DNA of 11,132 nucleotides, taken from positions 1 to 11,132 of the forward strand of contig JAAMXP010002640.1 in NCBI GenBank assembly GCA_019693395.1, read 5' to 3'. The notes beneath the pieces were generated by a model that was not told the DNA's origin, did not search any database, and saw nothing but the letters and a program-made list of their open reading frames with translations. This DNA comes from Ettlia oleoabundans (taxonomy: Eukaryota; Chlorophyta; Chlorophyceae; Chlamydomonadales). Below are positions 1 to 7,891 of this stretch, one piece after another (positions within the stretch are counted from its first letter, which is position 1; every line of letters begins with the position of its first letter). Made by a program: the position numbers and the translations under genes.

Positions 1-13
1 CCCTGCAACCCAC

Positions 14-549
14 CTCTGCCTCAGCCGCCAACGAGCCCTTGGGGACCGTGCCCTCAGCCCTGCGAGATGCCTCCTGGCTCTGCAGCTCACTGGCCCCCTC
101 CCTCAGCGCCTTGTTGGCGATGCTCCTAGGGTCCTGCAGCGGCATACAACCAGCAGCACTTCTAGAGATTGGATGCCTCTAGAACTTTGTCGCCGACTGA
201 GTCAGTGACATGGAGGAAAATTCAAGGAGCCAGCCTTGGGCTGTGCCGGCTGCAGGCACCCTGGCCGCCAGCAGATCATGACAGCTAGAAAACGAGGGAC
301 GATTTGCGCTGCAGCAACTCCAACTCTCGAGCAGCCAAGACACCCTTAGGTCCCATGCTAACCTTGGAAGCACCTCCTGCTGCTATGGGGTTGCTTGCTC
401 ACCTGGGAGGCCTCGGGCACATAGGGCATCCCCTCCCTCAGCACGGCCTCTGCAACCTCCCTGGCATGCTCACTAGCGGCGTGAGCCGTTGCAGCAATGG
501 GTGTCTCAATGTGCGGCAGAGCTGGGTTGGAGGCTTCCCTGGACTCCAT
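14..549 (-). CDS. 5' part of a small soluble protein with SMP/LEA-like segment (partial)
   Basis: Two exons join in phase 0: exon 1 at 549-403 (ATG at 549, 49 codons) and exon 2 at 133-14 (40 codons). Exon 1 ends in CAG before GTGAGC. Exon 2 follows a CTGCAG acceptor and ends in GAG before GTGGGT at 13, so the gene continues beyond the left edge. An in-frame TGA lies six codons before the ATG, which supports this start. The predicted product is hydrophilic, rich in Ala and Glu, and has no membrane segment. Its second exon contains LQSQEASRRAEGTVPKGSLA, which resembles the 'QS-x-E-A ... G-x-PKGS-x-A' pattern of seed maturation protein (SMP, a LEA class) repeats. Those proteins are linked to desiccation or stress tolerance in plants, fungi and algae. 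The family call rests on this one motif from memory and is tentative. The exons themselves are better supported than the function. Confidence 0.45.
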
Positions 550-1045
550 GGCAGCAGGATGTAGCGATCAAACTCGAACCCGGCCTACGTGTGGTACGAC
601 CCTTCAATTTCAGGAGGTTACGAGTAGGAGCAAAAATGCAGAACGGCTGGCTCAAGAGGTGGTCAGCCGTCCAAGGAATGCCTCGTCAGCACGCTTGTCA
701 CATTACTCTCAAACATCACCGATTGTAATGACACACAAACCCTGCGAGCCTGCCGATTTGGTGGATTGCATTGCAGCAGGGCAGCAGCACTGGCAACAAC
801 AGATCATTGATAGCGGCAGCGGCAGGGGCAACGGCAGAGGCAGCTTAAACATTGGGTTGCACGTCCCCATGCATCCAGCATATGCTGCAGCTGCAGGGCA
901 AGCATAAACAGGCTTGCCCTGGCTTGGAAGCCTGCTGAGTCTCGCCTCGCATCTGGTTTAGGAGCGGCGAGCGGCATAATGCTCGAGCCTGCGTAGCTTG
1001 CCGAGTCTGCCTGCTCTTTTTAGCAGTGTTTCCATGGGGCGGAGT
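550..1045. other. Intergenic: upstream side of the SMP-like gene
   Basis: No convincing exon is visible on either strand. Open frames here, including a 136-codon plus-strand frame at 497-907, lack recognisable motifs and overlap the minus-strand exon at their left end. The stretch probably holds the promoter and 5' UTR of the gene starting at 549 and the end of the transcript from 3094-1549. I see no clear TATA element. Confidence 0.4.
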
Positions 1046-1054
1046 GTAAATATC

Positions 1055-1150
1055 TTACATAAGGTGGGGGTGGACGGTGCAGTGGAATTTGCGGAAGATG
1101 CATTTGCATGCAAGATGATTAGAAGGCGACTGGGGTGTAACAACCTTACA
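1055..1150 (-). terminator. Candidate TGTAA polyadenylation signals for paralogue A
   Basis: TGTAA is read on the minus strand at 1150-1146 and again at 1059-1055. TGTAA is the standard nuclear polyadenylation motif of Chlamydomonas and relatives. These copies lie about 400 and 490 bases downstream of the TAA stop at 1551-1549, a plausible 3' UTR length for such algae. The pentamer is short and can occur by chance, so the assignment depends on its position. Confidence 0.4.
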
Positions 1151-1548
1151 AGAAGAACACACACAAAGGGGGTGCCTAAAGCAGTAACCCACCAGCACGA
1201 AATGGAGGGGTGGTGAGCAGTATCACGAGTTGATATAGCGGAAGTTGCAACACACAGGCAATACGAAATAGGCTCGGCTTGGCTTAGCTTGAAGATCCAG
1301 AGCGGAGAAGGGAAGTTGAAATTACGGCAAGGAAAGCACGCATTGAACACTCGGGGGCACGCAGATGGATTGACAGGCACGGGTTTGTGGGCAGGGGCTG
1401 CTAGCGCAGCGTAAACTTGATACTGCGGGCACAGGGATTGATGGGTCGTCCAACAGGTGAACGGGTGGGTTGGTCACAGTGACTAATTTTGGCAGCGGGG
1501 ACCGCGCGAGCCAAGGGGCGTGCTTCGTAAAACATGCAACTAATTAGG

Positions 1549-3094
1549 TTAGAGCGGCGTGGCATGAAGGATCCTGTCCCATGCCACGCCAAGCATCATG
1601 GCCACCGGCGCAAACACCAGCGGGCCTGCGCTGGTCAGCCAGGCCCCCGGCATCAGCGACAAGCTGCCTGCCAGCCTGCCTATGGCATCCACAATGGCGG
1701 GGCCTTCCTGTAGCTGCTCTTGGGAGTCTGGCTGCTGGGCAGGGGCTGCTTGATGGGCTGCCTCCTGCTCTTGGGAGCAGCTGCCTGCCTGTGTGGACTC
1801 GTGGCTCTCCTGCAAAGCTGGCTGCTGAACTTGCTTGCCTTGCCTGGTCAGTTGCTGCTGCTGCTCCCCGTCCTGGAACTGATCCTCATTCTCCTCCTCC
1901 CCACAATGCTCCTGGTGGTGCTGCTGCTGTGCCCCGTCCTTCTGCTGCTGGCGCTTCCACCAGCGCCGTATTTCATCTTCCCTCTTCTCCTGCCGCTGCC
2001 GCAGGCACTGCTCCACCCAAGGATAGAGGTTTGTGTGCCTGACCACCAGCACCAAGGTGGGTGCTAGGAAAGTGAGGGCAAACTCCGCCATTGTCAGCAC
2101 TGCAAGGCACCGACCCTGGGGCCCGTGCTGCCACTGGTCCGCTGGTGGCGCCGGCAGAAACCCCAGCAGCGGCATCAGGGCTGAGTAGACGACGCTAGTG
2201 GCTTGCTGTGCTGCCGGGTGCTGCAAGGCTGGGCTGCCGCACATCCATGCATTTGAAACCCAGGCATTGAAGCCCAGCACCAGTTGTATGGGGATGTGCA
2301 GCCACAAGGGGAGCGGGTGTATGAGTGCCTGCGATGGGTGGTGACCAAGGACGTGGATAGGTTGTCAGTAGCATGATTGGCCGGGGTGGGGCCAAGCTGC
2401 AACGGAGAGTCTTCTGGTCAACTGTGCAAGCCTGCCTGTACAAAGCATCATCGTCTGGAGGCAGACTGAGAGCTCATGCAGAGGGCAGCCGATGCATGTG
2501 CTTACCAGGCCAGCCGCCCAGCAAGCACCACTGCAGGTCAGCAGCAGCATAGGCAGCCAAGTCGCCGCGCGCAGCGTTGGCGACTCGGCAAATGGCAATG
2601 GGAGTGCCATGATTGCCGCCTTCTGAAACCCTTGGATAACGTGTGGTCCGGCTGTCACACAAAGTATTGCCGCCAGAAGGTTGCTGCACTCGCCCAGGTG
2701 ACGTGAAAAACGCCAGCCGCGCGTGGTAGCTAGGGCCGTAGCACCCAACCCCACTGCAGCTGCCGCGAGTAGGTCTGAACGGCTGAGATAGGTCCAATAG
2801 TACGTTACTGTCGCTATTAGCAACACCTGCGAGCAAAAACGCGCAATAGACTGATTCCAACCAGTTGCTGCGGCCACCAGCATTTGCTCCTTGCTTCCCC
2901 TCCACCACCAGCGTACGGCACAGTCCCTTCGCCGTGCAGCCGACATATACACTCGCAGACAACAAGCCACGCTGGACGCCTTCACGCACCAAATACGCGC
3001 CAGTGAGCCACCTGCCCTTGTCTGAACGCTGCAGCTCCTCCTGAAGAGCATCCTGCACGACCCTCTCGCGCTGCTGACCCGTGAAGCCTAGCAT
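1549..3094 (-). CDS. Polytopic membrane protein of unknown family, paralogue A
   Basis: Three exons join in phase 0: 3094-2951 (48 codons), 2826-2506 (107 codons) and 2328-1549 (259 codons plus TAA), giving about 414 residues. Donors are GTATAT at 2950 and GTAAGC at 2505; acceptors end in TCGCAG and ATCGCAG. The first donor is weak, but it was chosen because it keeps the alignment with paralogue B within two residues. Hydrophobic segments, likely membrane helices, fall at about residues 40-62, 66-84, 95-110, 136-155, 158-180 and 230-250, with a final one near 390-408. A loop near residue 185 carries CGSPALQHPAAQQ. The sixth helix contains VLTMAEFALTFLAPTLVLVV and is followed by a basic stretch. 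Between it and the last helix lies a Gln/Glu-rich tract of roughly 85 residues. I do not recognise the family and infer only a membrane location. The start is uncertain: the same frame continues upstream beyond a single TAG at 3121-3119. Confidence 0.68.
1704..1985 (-). repeat. CAG/CTG-rich tract encoding Gln/Glu-rich linker of paralogue A
   Basis: Read on the minus strand this imperfect CAG run encodes a Gln, Glu and His rich linker, beginning with basic RRWWKRQQQ, between the sixth helix and the C-terminal helix of paralogue A. It has no counterpart in paralogue B, where the same interval is Ser/Arg-rich. This suggests in-frame repeat expansion in one copy, and the linker is probably disordered. 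Confidence 0.6.
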
Positions 3095-3118
3095 CGCCGG
3101 AGAATAGCAAAGCAAGTG

Positions 3119-3352
3119 CTACAACAGGGAGGCAACGCCTTTCAACGCCAGAACAACACCAGGAATCTCCGGTTCAACAAAATGCTTGCCTTCGATCAAA
3201 CGGATTGCTCCGTTTTGGCGGGCCAGTACAGCGTCAGTGCAGTACAGCATGTTGGTATCAGGGCTCCAAATGGGAAAAAACTCAAACCCGTGCCATGGGA
3301 CGGACCAGGCAAAGTTCAACCCGTACAGGCGGTCTGGCGCGGCAAAATTCAT
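3119..3352 (-). pseudogene. 77-codon open frame of unknown origin, in frame with paralogue A
   Basis: An ATG at 3352 opens a frame ending at TAG 3121-3119. Its composition is protein-like, rich in Phe, Trp and Pro, with segments such as PWHGFEFFPIWSPDTNMLYC and RLIEGKHFVEPEIPG. It is not repeat-driven like the spurious frames nearby. I cannot assign it to a family. It is in the same frame as the first exon of paralogue A and is separated from that ATG by only 24 bases after the stop. It may therefore be the former N-terminus of A cut by a nonsense mutation, an exon joined to A by an unseen intron, a relic of a transposed gene, or chance. The region differs from its neighbours in having little CAG repeat. 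Confidence 0.3.
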
Positions 3353-3364
3353 AAAACAGGCACC

Positions 3365-3842
3365 TTGTGCCCCCGGCGGCGGCGCGGTCGCCCGCCGCGT
3401 GCTTTGCACTCTCCCTGCCCCCTTTTTCCTGCACTTTTCTTCTGTGAAATGCAGTTCTTTTGCCTCTTGAGCAGGGAAGGCCGCAGAGCTGTGCTACAAG
3501 GAGTACCGCACCCTGTACTGAGGACGGGCTCGCTGCGCTCGCAAACAAACTCTAGCCCGTCCCGGCCGACGGACGGCAGAAACGGTTGACCCGTGCCAGG
3601 GAGGCTAAACTCTAAATCGCCCGTCTGAGACGCAAAAACGGGTGCTTGTAGGAGCCCTGGTTGGTATGGTTCTAGCAAATGTACCATTAAAGTCACATAT
3701 CTCCTGCGAGTTCGTCCAACGGCTAATTGGGAATGGGGATAGTATGAGGGAAACGTTCGCTGCTTGTGCATAACGTTGAAAGCAGAGTCCGACAACCTAC
3801 ACAACTCTGTAGTGCACAGATATTGTCTACAAAACAAACATG
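3365..3842. other. Spacer between paralogues B and A
   Basis: No gene is supported here. A long minus-strand frame crosses it (3882-3349), but it starts inside the end of paralogue B and shows no recognisable motif. The stretch should contain the 3' UTR of B. I found no canonical TGTAA on the minus strand between 3843 and 3122. It does contain a 9-bp perfect inverted repeat at 3522-3530 and 3554-3562. Confidence 0.4.
3522..3562. repeat. 9-bp perfect inverted repeat
   Basis: GGACGGGCT at 3522-3530 is matched by its reverse complement AGCCCGTCC at 3554-3562, leaving a 23-base loop that includes CGCTGCGCTCGC. It could fold as a hairpin in the 3' UTR of paralogue B. It could equally be a remnant of a mobile element. 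No target duplication was identified. Confidence 0.55.
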
Positions 3843-5798
3843 TCATAGAAAAGCTTGCCGGTGCCAGAGGTAGAGGTGCCACAGGACCGCCACAGTCGCA
3901 ACTGCTGCTGCGGGGCTGGGACGCAGCGCATCCAACGCGCGCTGGGCAAGAGTGTATTGCCAGTCAAGCGGGTGAGGCCCAGCTTGACGGCAGCGCTTGC
4001 GACAGCGGATGCCAGCTGTGTTGGCCCTGTGGATGCGGCTCAGCAACTTGGGCGGCAGCGCCATCGCCAGCATGGGCGGCAGCGGCTGTTGCAGCACCAA
4101 TTGACGGCCGCTCTCGCCACCTCTTCGCCTGGTTGAGAGCCTGGCTCTGCTGCCCGGATCAGGGCCAAGCCTATCCCAATGACTGCTGCTATGGCCCTGC
4201 TCGTTCTCTCCATCACTGCTGCTGAAAAGATCATCTTCATGCAGAGGAAAGCCCCAGGCCTCCAGCTGCTGCTGCCTCTCCTCCCGTCTCAACTGCTGCC
4301 TCCTTCGATGCCAGGCGGCATACTTGCGGACCTCTGCGCTAGCATGCACCACAGTAGGCAGCAGAAAACCCATCCAGAACTGAAGCGCCGTCAGCACTGC
4401 AGGATGGAAAGGGGAACGGTCATCGCTGGAAGCAAGCAGGAAAGTGGGGGTTGCAACATATGACACAGGTTGTGCGCCCTTTGCAAAGGGTTCTTGCTGC
4501 TGGAACTGGGATTAGCAATATAGGATTGGATAAAGACCAGGAAGCTTCCACAAAACAGAACATAGATAGCTGTAGGTAGCGTGGCGTTGTTTTTAGTGCA
4601 TGGGCTACTGGCCTTTAAACCATGCCCCAAGCAGGATGAAGTTCTGTCTCACCGCAGTGGCAGTGGCGGGCTGGGTGGCCGCGCCTGACGCCCGTTGCCA
4701 GCAACAGTGGCTCCAGTGGGGCGATTGCTGGCTCCAAGAGGCGGTACAGGCCTCCCATCTGCTCCTGTACTGCTGGCCGCTGCAGGTCAGGGCTGCTGCA
4801 GGTGCCGCCATTGGTGGCTTCAACCAGCAGGCAGCCTGCCAGCTGCAGCGCCGCGGCAAGGATTGGCGGCAAAGGGAAGTAGTAAGATCCCTGCAACATG
4901 GGGTGTCGGTGCAGAGCGGCAAAGGGTGGGCTTGTCAGAGGGAAGAGCGGCAGCGGGTGGGGGAACAGCAGCGGCAGGAAGTAAAAAGCGCCAGGCAGGG
5001 GCAACAACAGGAGTCGTGGCAGTCACCAACATGTCACGCATTAGGCTATGTTCTCTTCACTCAGAGCAGCGTGAGACCGTGCCTGCTGCTGTCGGGGTGC
5101 CATTGGGTAACAAACACTGCCCTAGCCCGCTGCAGCCCTGCCCCTCCAGTTCCAACTCTGGCCATGGCACACTGCCTGCTCTCTGCTCTTCCTCCCACGT
5201 GCTGTTACTGCTGCCGTCAGATTGTGAGCTGGTGCTGTGGCTAGCCCTGCTGCCATTTCCCTGCCTTGCCCTCGCTCACCTGAAGCATAACAAGCACGCC
5301 CCATGCAGCACCCACTATCAGAAGCAGCGTCACTCTTTCCGGATGCATGTTGTCTCCCCCTTGCCCAACGTCCAAGTAATCAGCTGAGGCAACCGCTGCC
5401 ACCATGCGTGCTGGGCTGATAACCAGGAACGTGGCGGGAAGGTGCATGCGCAGCACGGCGGCGGTGGCAATGCGACGGCGGCGAAAAGAGTCGGGAGCTG
5501 CGACTGCCCAGGCTGCCACTGCCGCGCAGCATATGCTGCAGCAAGCGAGGTACAACCGGTCTATACGGCTCAGCACGGGAGCGAGCCTCCACTGCGCGAG
5601 CACCAAGTTGAGAGCCAGCACTCCCAGTCGGCAGACCTCGGCTAGGACTGGCGGCGCGGCTTCAGGCGTCTGGGAGAAGCCGGGCCCCACCTCCTCTGCT
5701 TTCCTCGGCGTGCTGCTGCTGCTGGATGGGGACGAGCATCCGGGAGCCCGGGGCAAAGGCATGTCACCCAGCGCCGCAATCAAAGAGCTGGGGACCAT
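3843..5798 (-). CDS. Polytopic membrane protein of unknown family, paralogue B
   Basis: Three exons join in frame: 5798-5280 (ATG, 173 codons), 4890-4653 and 4396-3843 (TGA stop), about 436 residues. Junctions are CAG before GTGAGC with acceptor TTGCAG (phase 0), and TGCG before GTGAGA with acceptor CCTGCAG (phase 1). An in-frame TAG two codons before the ATG supports the start, though unseen 5' exons remain possible. Likely helices lie near residues 51-69, 82-102, 112-136, 156-173, 178-197 and 253-271, with a last one at about 414-431. A Ser/Pro-rich N-terminal tail precedes the first helix. Between helices five and six is CSSPDLQRPAVQEQ. The sixth helix contains VLTALQFWMGFLLPTVVHA, followed by basic WHRRRQQLRREERQQ. 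These elements match paralogue A in order and spacing. The function is unknown; a membrane role is inferred from hydropathy alone. Confidence 0.72.
4477..4490. repeat. 14-bp perfect palindrome in intron 2 of paralogue B
   Basis: CCCTTTGCAAAGGG is self-complementary across all 14 bases and sits in the middle of the intron spanning 4652-4397. It may be an intronic regulatory site or have no function. No second copy was noticed. Confidence 0.5.
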
Positions 5799-5834
5799 TA
5801 CCTAGCCTGCATGCAGGGCAGCTGCGAGCGGGGT

Positions 5835-5848
5835 TTAAGCATGCTTAA
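5835..5848. promoter_or_regulatory. 14-bp perfect palindrome upstream of paralogue B
   Basis: TTAAGCATGCTTAA is fully self-complementary and lies about 37 bases upstream of the ATG at 5798, in the presumed 5' UTR or promoter. Palindromes of this size are typical of dimeric regulator sites, but I cannot name a factor. A site this close to the ATG would lie in the transcript unless the leader is very short. Confidence 0.35.
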
Positions 5849-5849
5849 G

Positions 5850-6805
5850 AGTCGGTGCACTGCAAACTACTCGCCGAGTCGCGGCGGCGGCAGCTGGCCC
5901 AACCGGCGGCGGGAACACCCGGAGGCGCGCCTCCACAGCTTTTTGGCGCGTGTTGAAAGTCTACATGCCTGTTGATTGCTAGCTCCACTGCGTGGGGGCA
6001 CTCGGACAAAATGTCGCGCGGTCTCAGGAGGCTCAGCGGCGCAGAGAGCCCGCAGGGCAGCACGCAAGGTAACAACGCATAGTATTACTTACAGTGCCTC
6101 ATATTGATAAAGGGCAGAGCTGGTCAGTACTGCCTCACATGACACGCCCATTACATCACAACAGACGCCTCCGATGTGCGGAGTCCGCGACGGCGGACAA
6201 CGCTCAGTTTGCATAGCAGTGTTGCAACACATGCAGGTTTGAGCGCGGCACTCTGGCTGCGGCGTAAACCGGGGGCCACCGCGCTCAAGCTACCTCACTG
6301 CGGCCGCCGCGTAGGCTACCACCGTTGACGGCCACAGCTATTGCATCCCACGCACATTCGTGCCTCTGGACGCTGAACTGCCGGTGCCTTGAAGCTTGCA
6401 GCAACGTAAACCCAACCAAGAGCAAGCTGGCCGTAGCTTTGAACTGAGAATGGTGCCAGCAGATTTGCATAGCAGGCGGCATCGCTTCAGCACCTTTTCA
6501 ACTTGTGGCATAACCACCTCACGTTTGTAACATGCAGTAGAACTTGGAAAATGCAGTCCCTGCAGCGCAGGTTCGTACGTAGTCTCTACAGGAATGTTAA
6601 TTCGACCAGGAAATAGTGTGACGCCGATGCGAACATTGTTGCTGGCACCATGCGCCGTTGACGGTGCCTCAATAGCAAATCTGTGATGACTGACTGCCTA
6701 CCCAAGGGCTCCTTGAAAGGGCACCGCACTATGCAGGCAGCTGCCGCTTGACTGATCCCTTCCATGCTCACACCCGACGTTCCTCATACAGTTGCCTCTT
6801 TCCGC
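5850..6805. other. Unresolved region with possible minus-strand exons
   Basis: There is no firm gene. Two minus-strand blocks have exon character. Block 6443-6299 has acceptor ATTCTCAG, 48 codons with a hydrophobic stretch ASLLLVGFTLL, and a GTGAGG donor in phase 1. Block 5987-5845 has acceptor CCACGCAG in the compatible phase and ends in TAA. They could belong to a small gene or to 5' exons of an alternative transcript, but neither encodes a motif I recognise. A plus-strand ATG at 6011 has a favourable algal context (ACAAAATGTCG), but I could not extend it. Confidence 0.25.
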
Positions 6806-6903
6806 CTAACCCAACTCCTCTTCAACTCGGCCCGCTGTGTGCCTGCCGGCGGCAGCCGCCTCGATCACGGCATCCCGCCAGTACTCTTGGAGCTTGAGCT
6901 CGC
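6806..6903 (-). CDS. Exon-like block, possible alternative 3' exon of the ABCA gene
   Basis: A good acceptor (TTTTGAGTGTGTGCAG) precedes a 98-base open block at 6903-6806 that ends in TAG. After two bases completing a split codon it reads ELKLQEYWRDAVIEAAAAGR and continues with a charged, helix-prone sequence. The codon use and amphipathic pattern look coding, unlike the surrounding repeats. It enters in phase 1, which fits a donor at 7435 (CAA before GTGTGC) in a candidate exon at 7534-7436. That exon in turn fits a donor at 7666 within the last ABCA exon. The chain is phase-consistent, but each link is only inferred. Confidence 0.3.
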
Positions 6904-7017
6904 CTGCACACACTCAAAATACACACACTGGATGCAGCTGGCTATGCCTGGTTCACCGCTTCAAGGAGTGTGTGATATGATGTAGAAGGAAAAATCAGAG
7001 TAGACTAGCAGCAACCA

Positions 7018-7165
7018 TCATAGTAGCAGCAACACAGCAGCAGGGACAGCGGCAGGGAGCAGCAGTACCAGCAGTATCAGCAGGGAGCAGCAGTACCAGC
7101 GAAGAGCAGCAGTACCAGCAGAGAGCACCGGAAGGGAACAATGGCAGCAACACAGCAGCCGCCTA
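7018..7165 (+). repeat. Imperfect CAG-rich minisatellite
   Basis: Units of the form GGGAGCAGCAGTACCAGC recur near 7055, 7080 and 7100 with variation, set in a general CAGCAG background. On the minus strand it would encode Leu/Leu/Val or Cys-rich sequence with no support as protein. It is most likely non-coding repeat DNA. Confidence 0.6.
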
Positions 7166-7260
7166 ATGCAGCGCGTTCGCCTCGGCTCGGCTGTATTGGG
7201 TGGGGTTAGGTTGACAGGGTTCCACTCACTTGGCTGCGAGAGCTGTTTAGCTCTGCTGGC

Positions 7261-7370
7261 TGTCCGGCAGGCAGGCGGGCAGGCTGGAAGGCTGACTGGC
7301 AGGCTGGCTAGCTGGGCGAGCAGGCTGGCTCGCTGGCGGGCTAGCAGGCTGGAGGACAGGCCGGCGAGCC
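7261..7370 (+). repeat. GCAGGCTGG-type minisatellite
   Basis: About ten degenerate copies of a GCAGGCTGG / GCTGGCTGG unit follow each other. A run of five CCG triplets lies just to the right (7394-7408). Open frames across this block on both strands are products of the repeat and were not annotated as genes. Confidence 0.65.
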
Positions 7371-7565
7371 GGTGGGCCGCCTATGGGTGTGAGCCGCCGC
7401 CGCCGCCGCAGCAGCAGAAGCAGTACATCGCACACTTGCCAGGGTCCTGTGCCCAGCGTATGTGTGGATGAGCGGCCAGGGAAGCAGGCGCAGCAGCAGG
7501 AGAAGCAGCAGCAGCAGTATGCTGACTGTCCTGCCTGGGGGAAGGAAACGAGGTGGTTTGAGGAA

Positions 7566-7570
7566 TTACA
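7566..7570 (-). terminator. TGTAA polyadenylation signal of the ABCA gene
   Basis: TGTAA on the minus strand at 7570-7566 lies 65 bases past the TGA stop at 7637-7635. It matches the chlorophycean nuclear polyadenylation motif and supports ending the main ABCA reading frame at 7635. Confidence 0.5.
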
Positions 7571-7634
7571 ACAACGACACTGTTTTTGAAAGGGGACAGC
7601 GACCCAGCAGCAGCATCTGCTGGTGCAGCAGTGC

Positions 7635-7856
7635 TCAGGAGCAGGAGCAGCGCACGGTGTGCGCACCTGTGTCAGGGTCTTGCCCCCAGAGTATGTGGTA
7701 GAGGTGGCCGGCAGGTGACTGTATTAGCTCTGCACCGATAGGCACCTGCACAGAAACGCCCTCTTCCTCCAGGTATAAGGTTTCATGGCGCCCCTCCAAC
7801 TGCAGGGAGGCAGGTAGGTGGGCAGGTAGGTGGACAGACAGGCAGGCAGGGTAGGT

Positions 7857-7891
<35 letters not shown>

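Noticed and set aside
497..907. 136-codon plus-strand open frame
   Set aside because: No recognisable motif, no good start context, and it overlaps the minus-strand exon at 549-403. Read as a shadow frame.
958..1380. 140-codon minus-strand open frame with hydrophobic patches
   Set aside because: Lies downstream of the TAA of paralogue A and contains the candidate TGTAA signals, so it fits 3' UTR better than a third membrane paralogue. It lacks the Cys-Ser-Pro and Val-Leu-Thr motifs.
1581..2067. Plus-strand Leu/Pro-rich open frames across the paralogue A exon
   Set aside because: They are complements of the CAG-rich Gln/Glu linker. The minus strand has matching splice sites and a paralogue.
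2706..3051. Continuous 228-codon minus-strand frame as a single exon of paralogue A
   Set aside because: The upstream part of this frame is Arg/Cys/Trp-rich and does not align to paralogue B. The other frame gives a better N-terminus and joins through the acceptor at 2827.
7247..7666. 139-codon minus-strand frame with Cys runs and PASQPASQP repeats
   Set aside because: Produced by CAG and GCAGGCTGG repeats. Only one short part in another frame is kept as a possible alternative exon.
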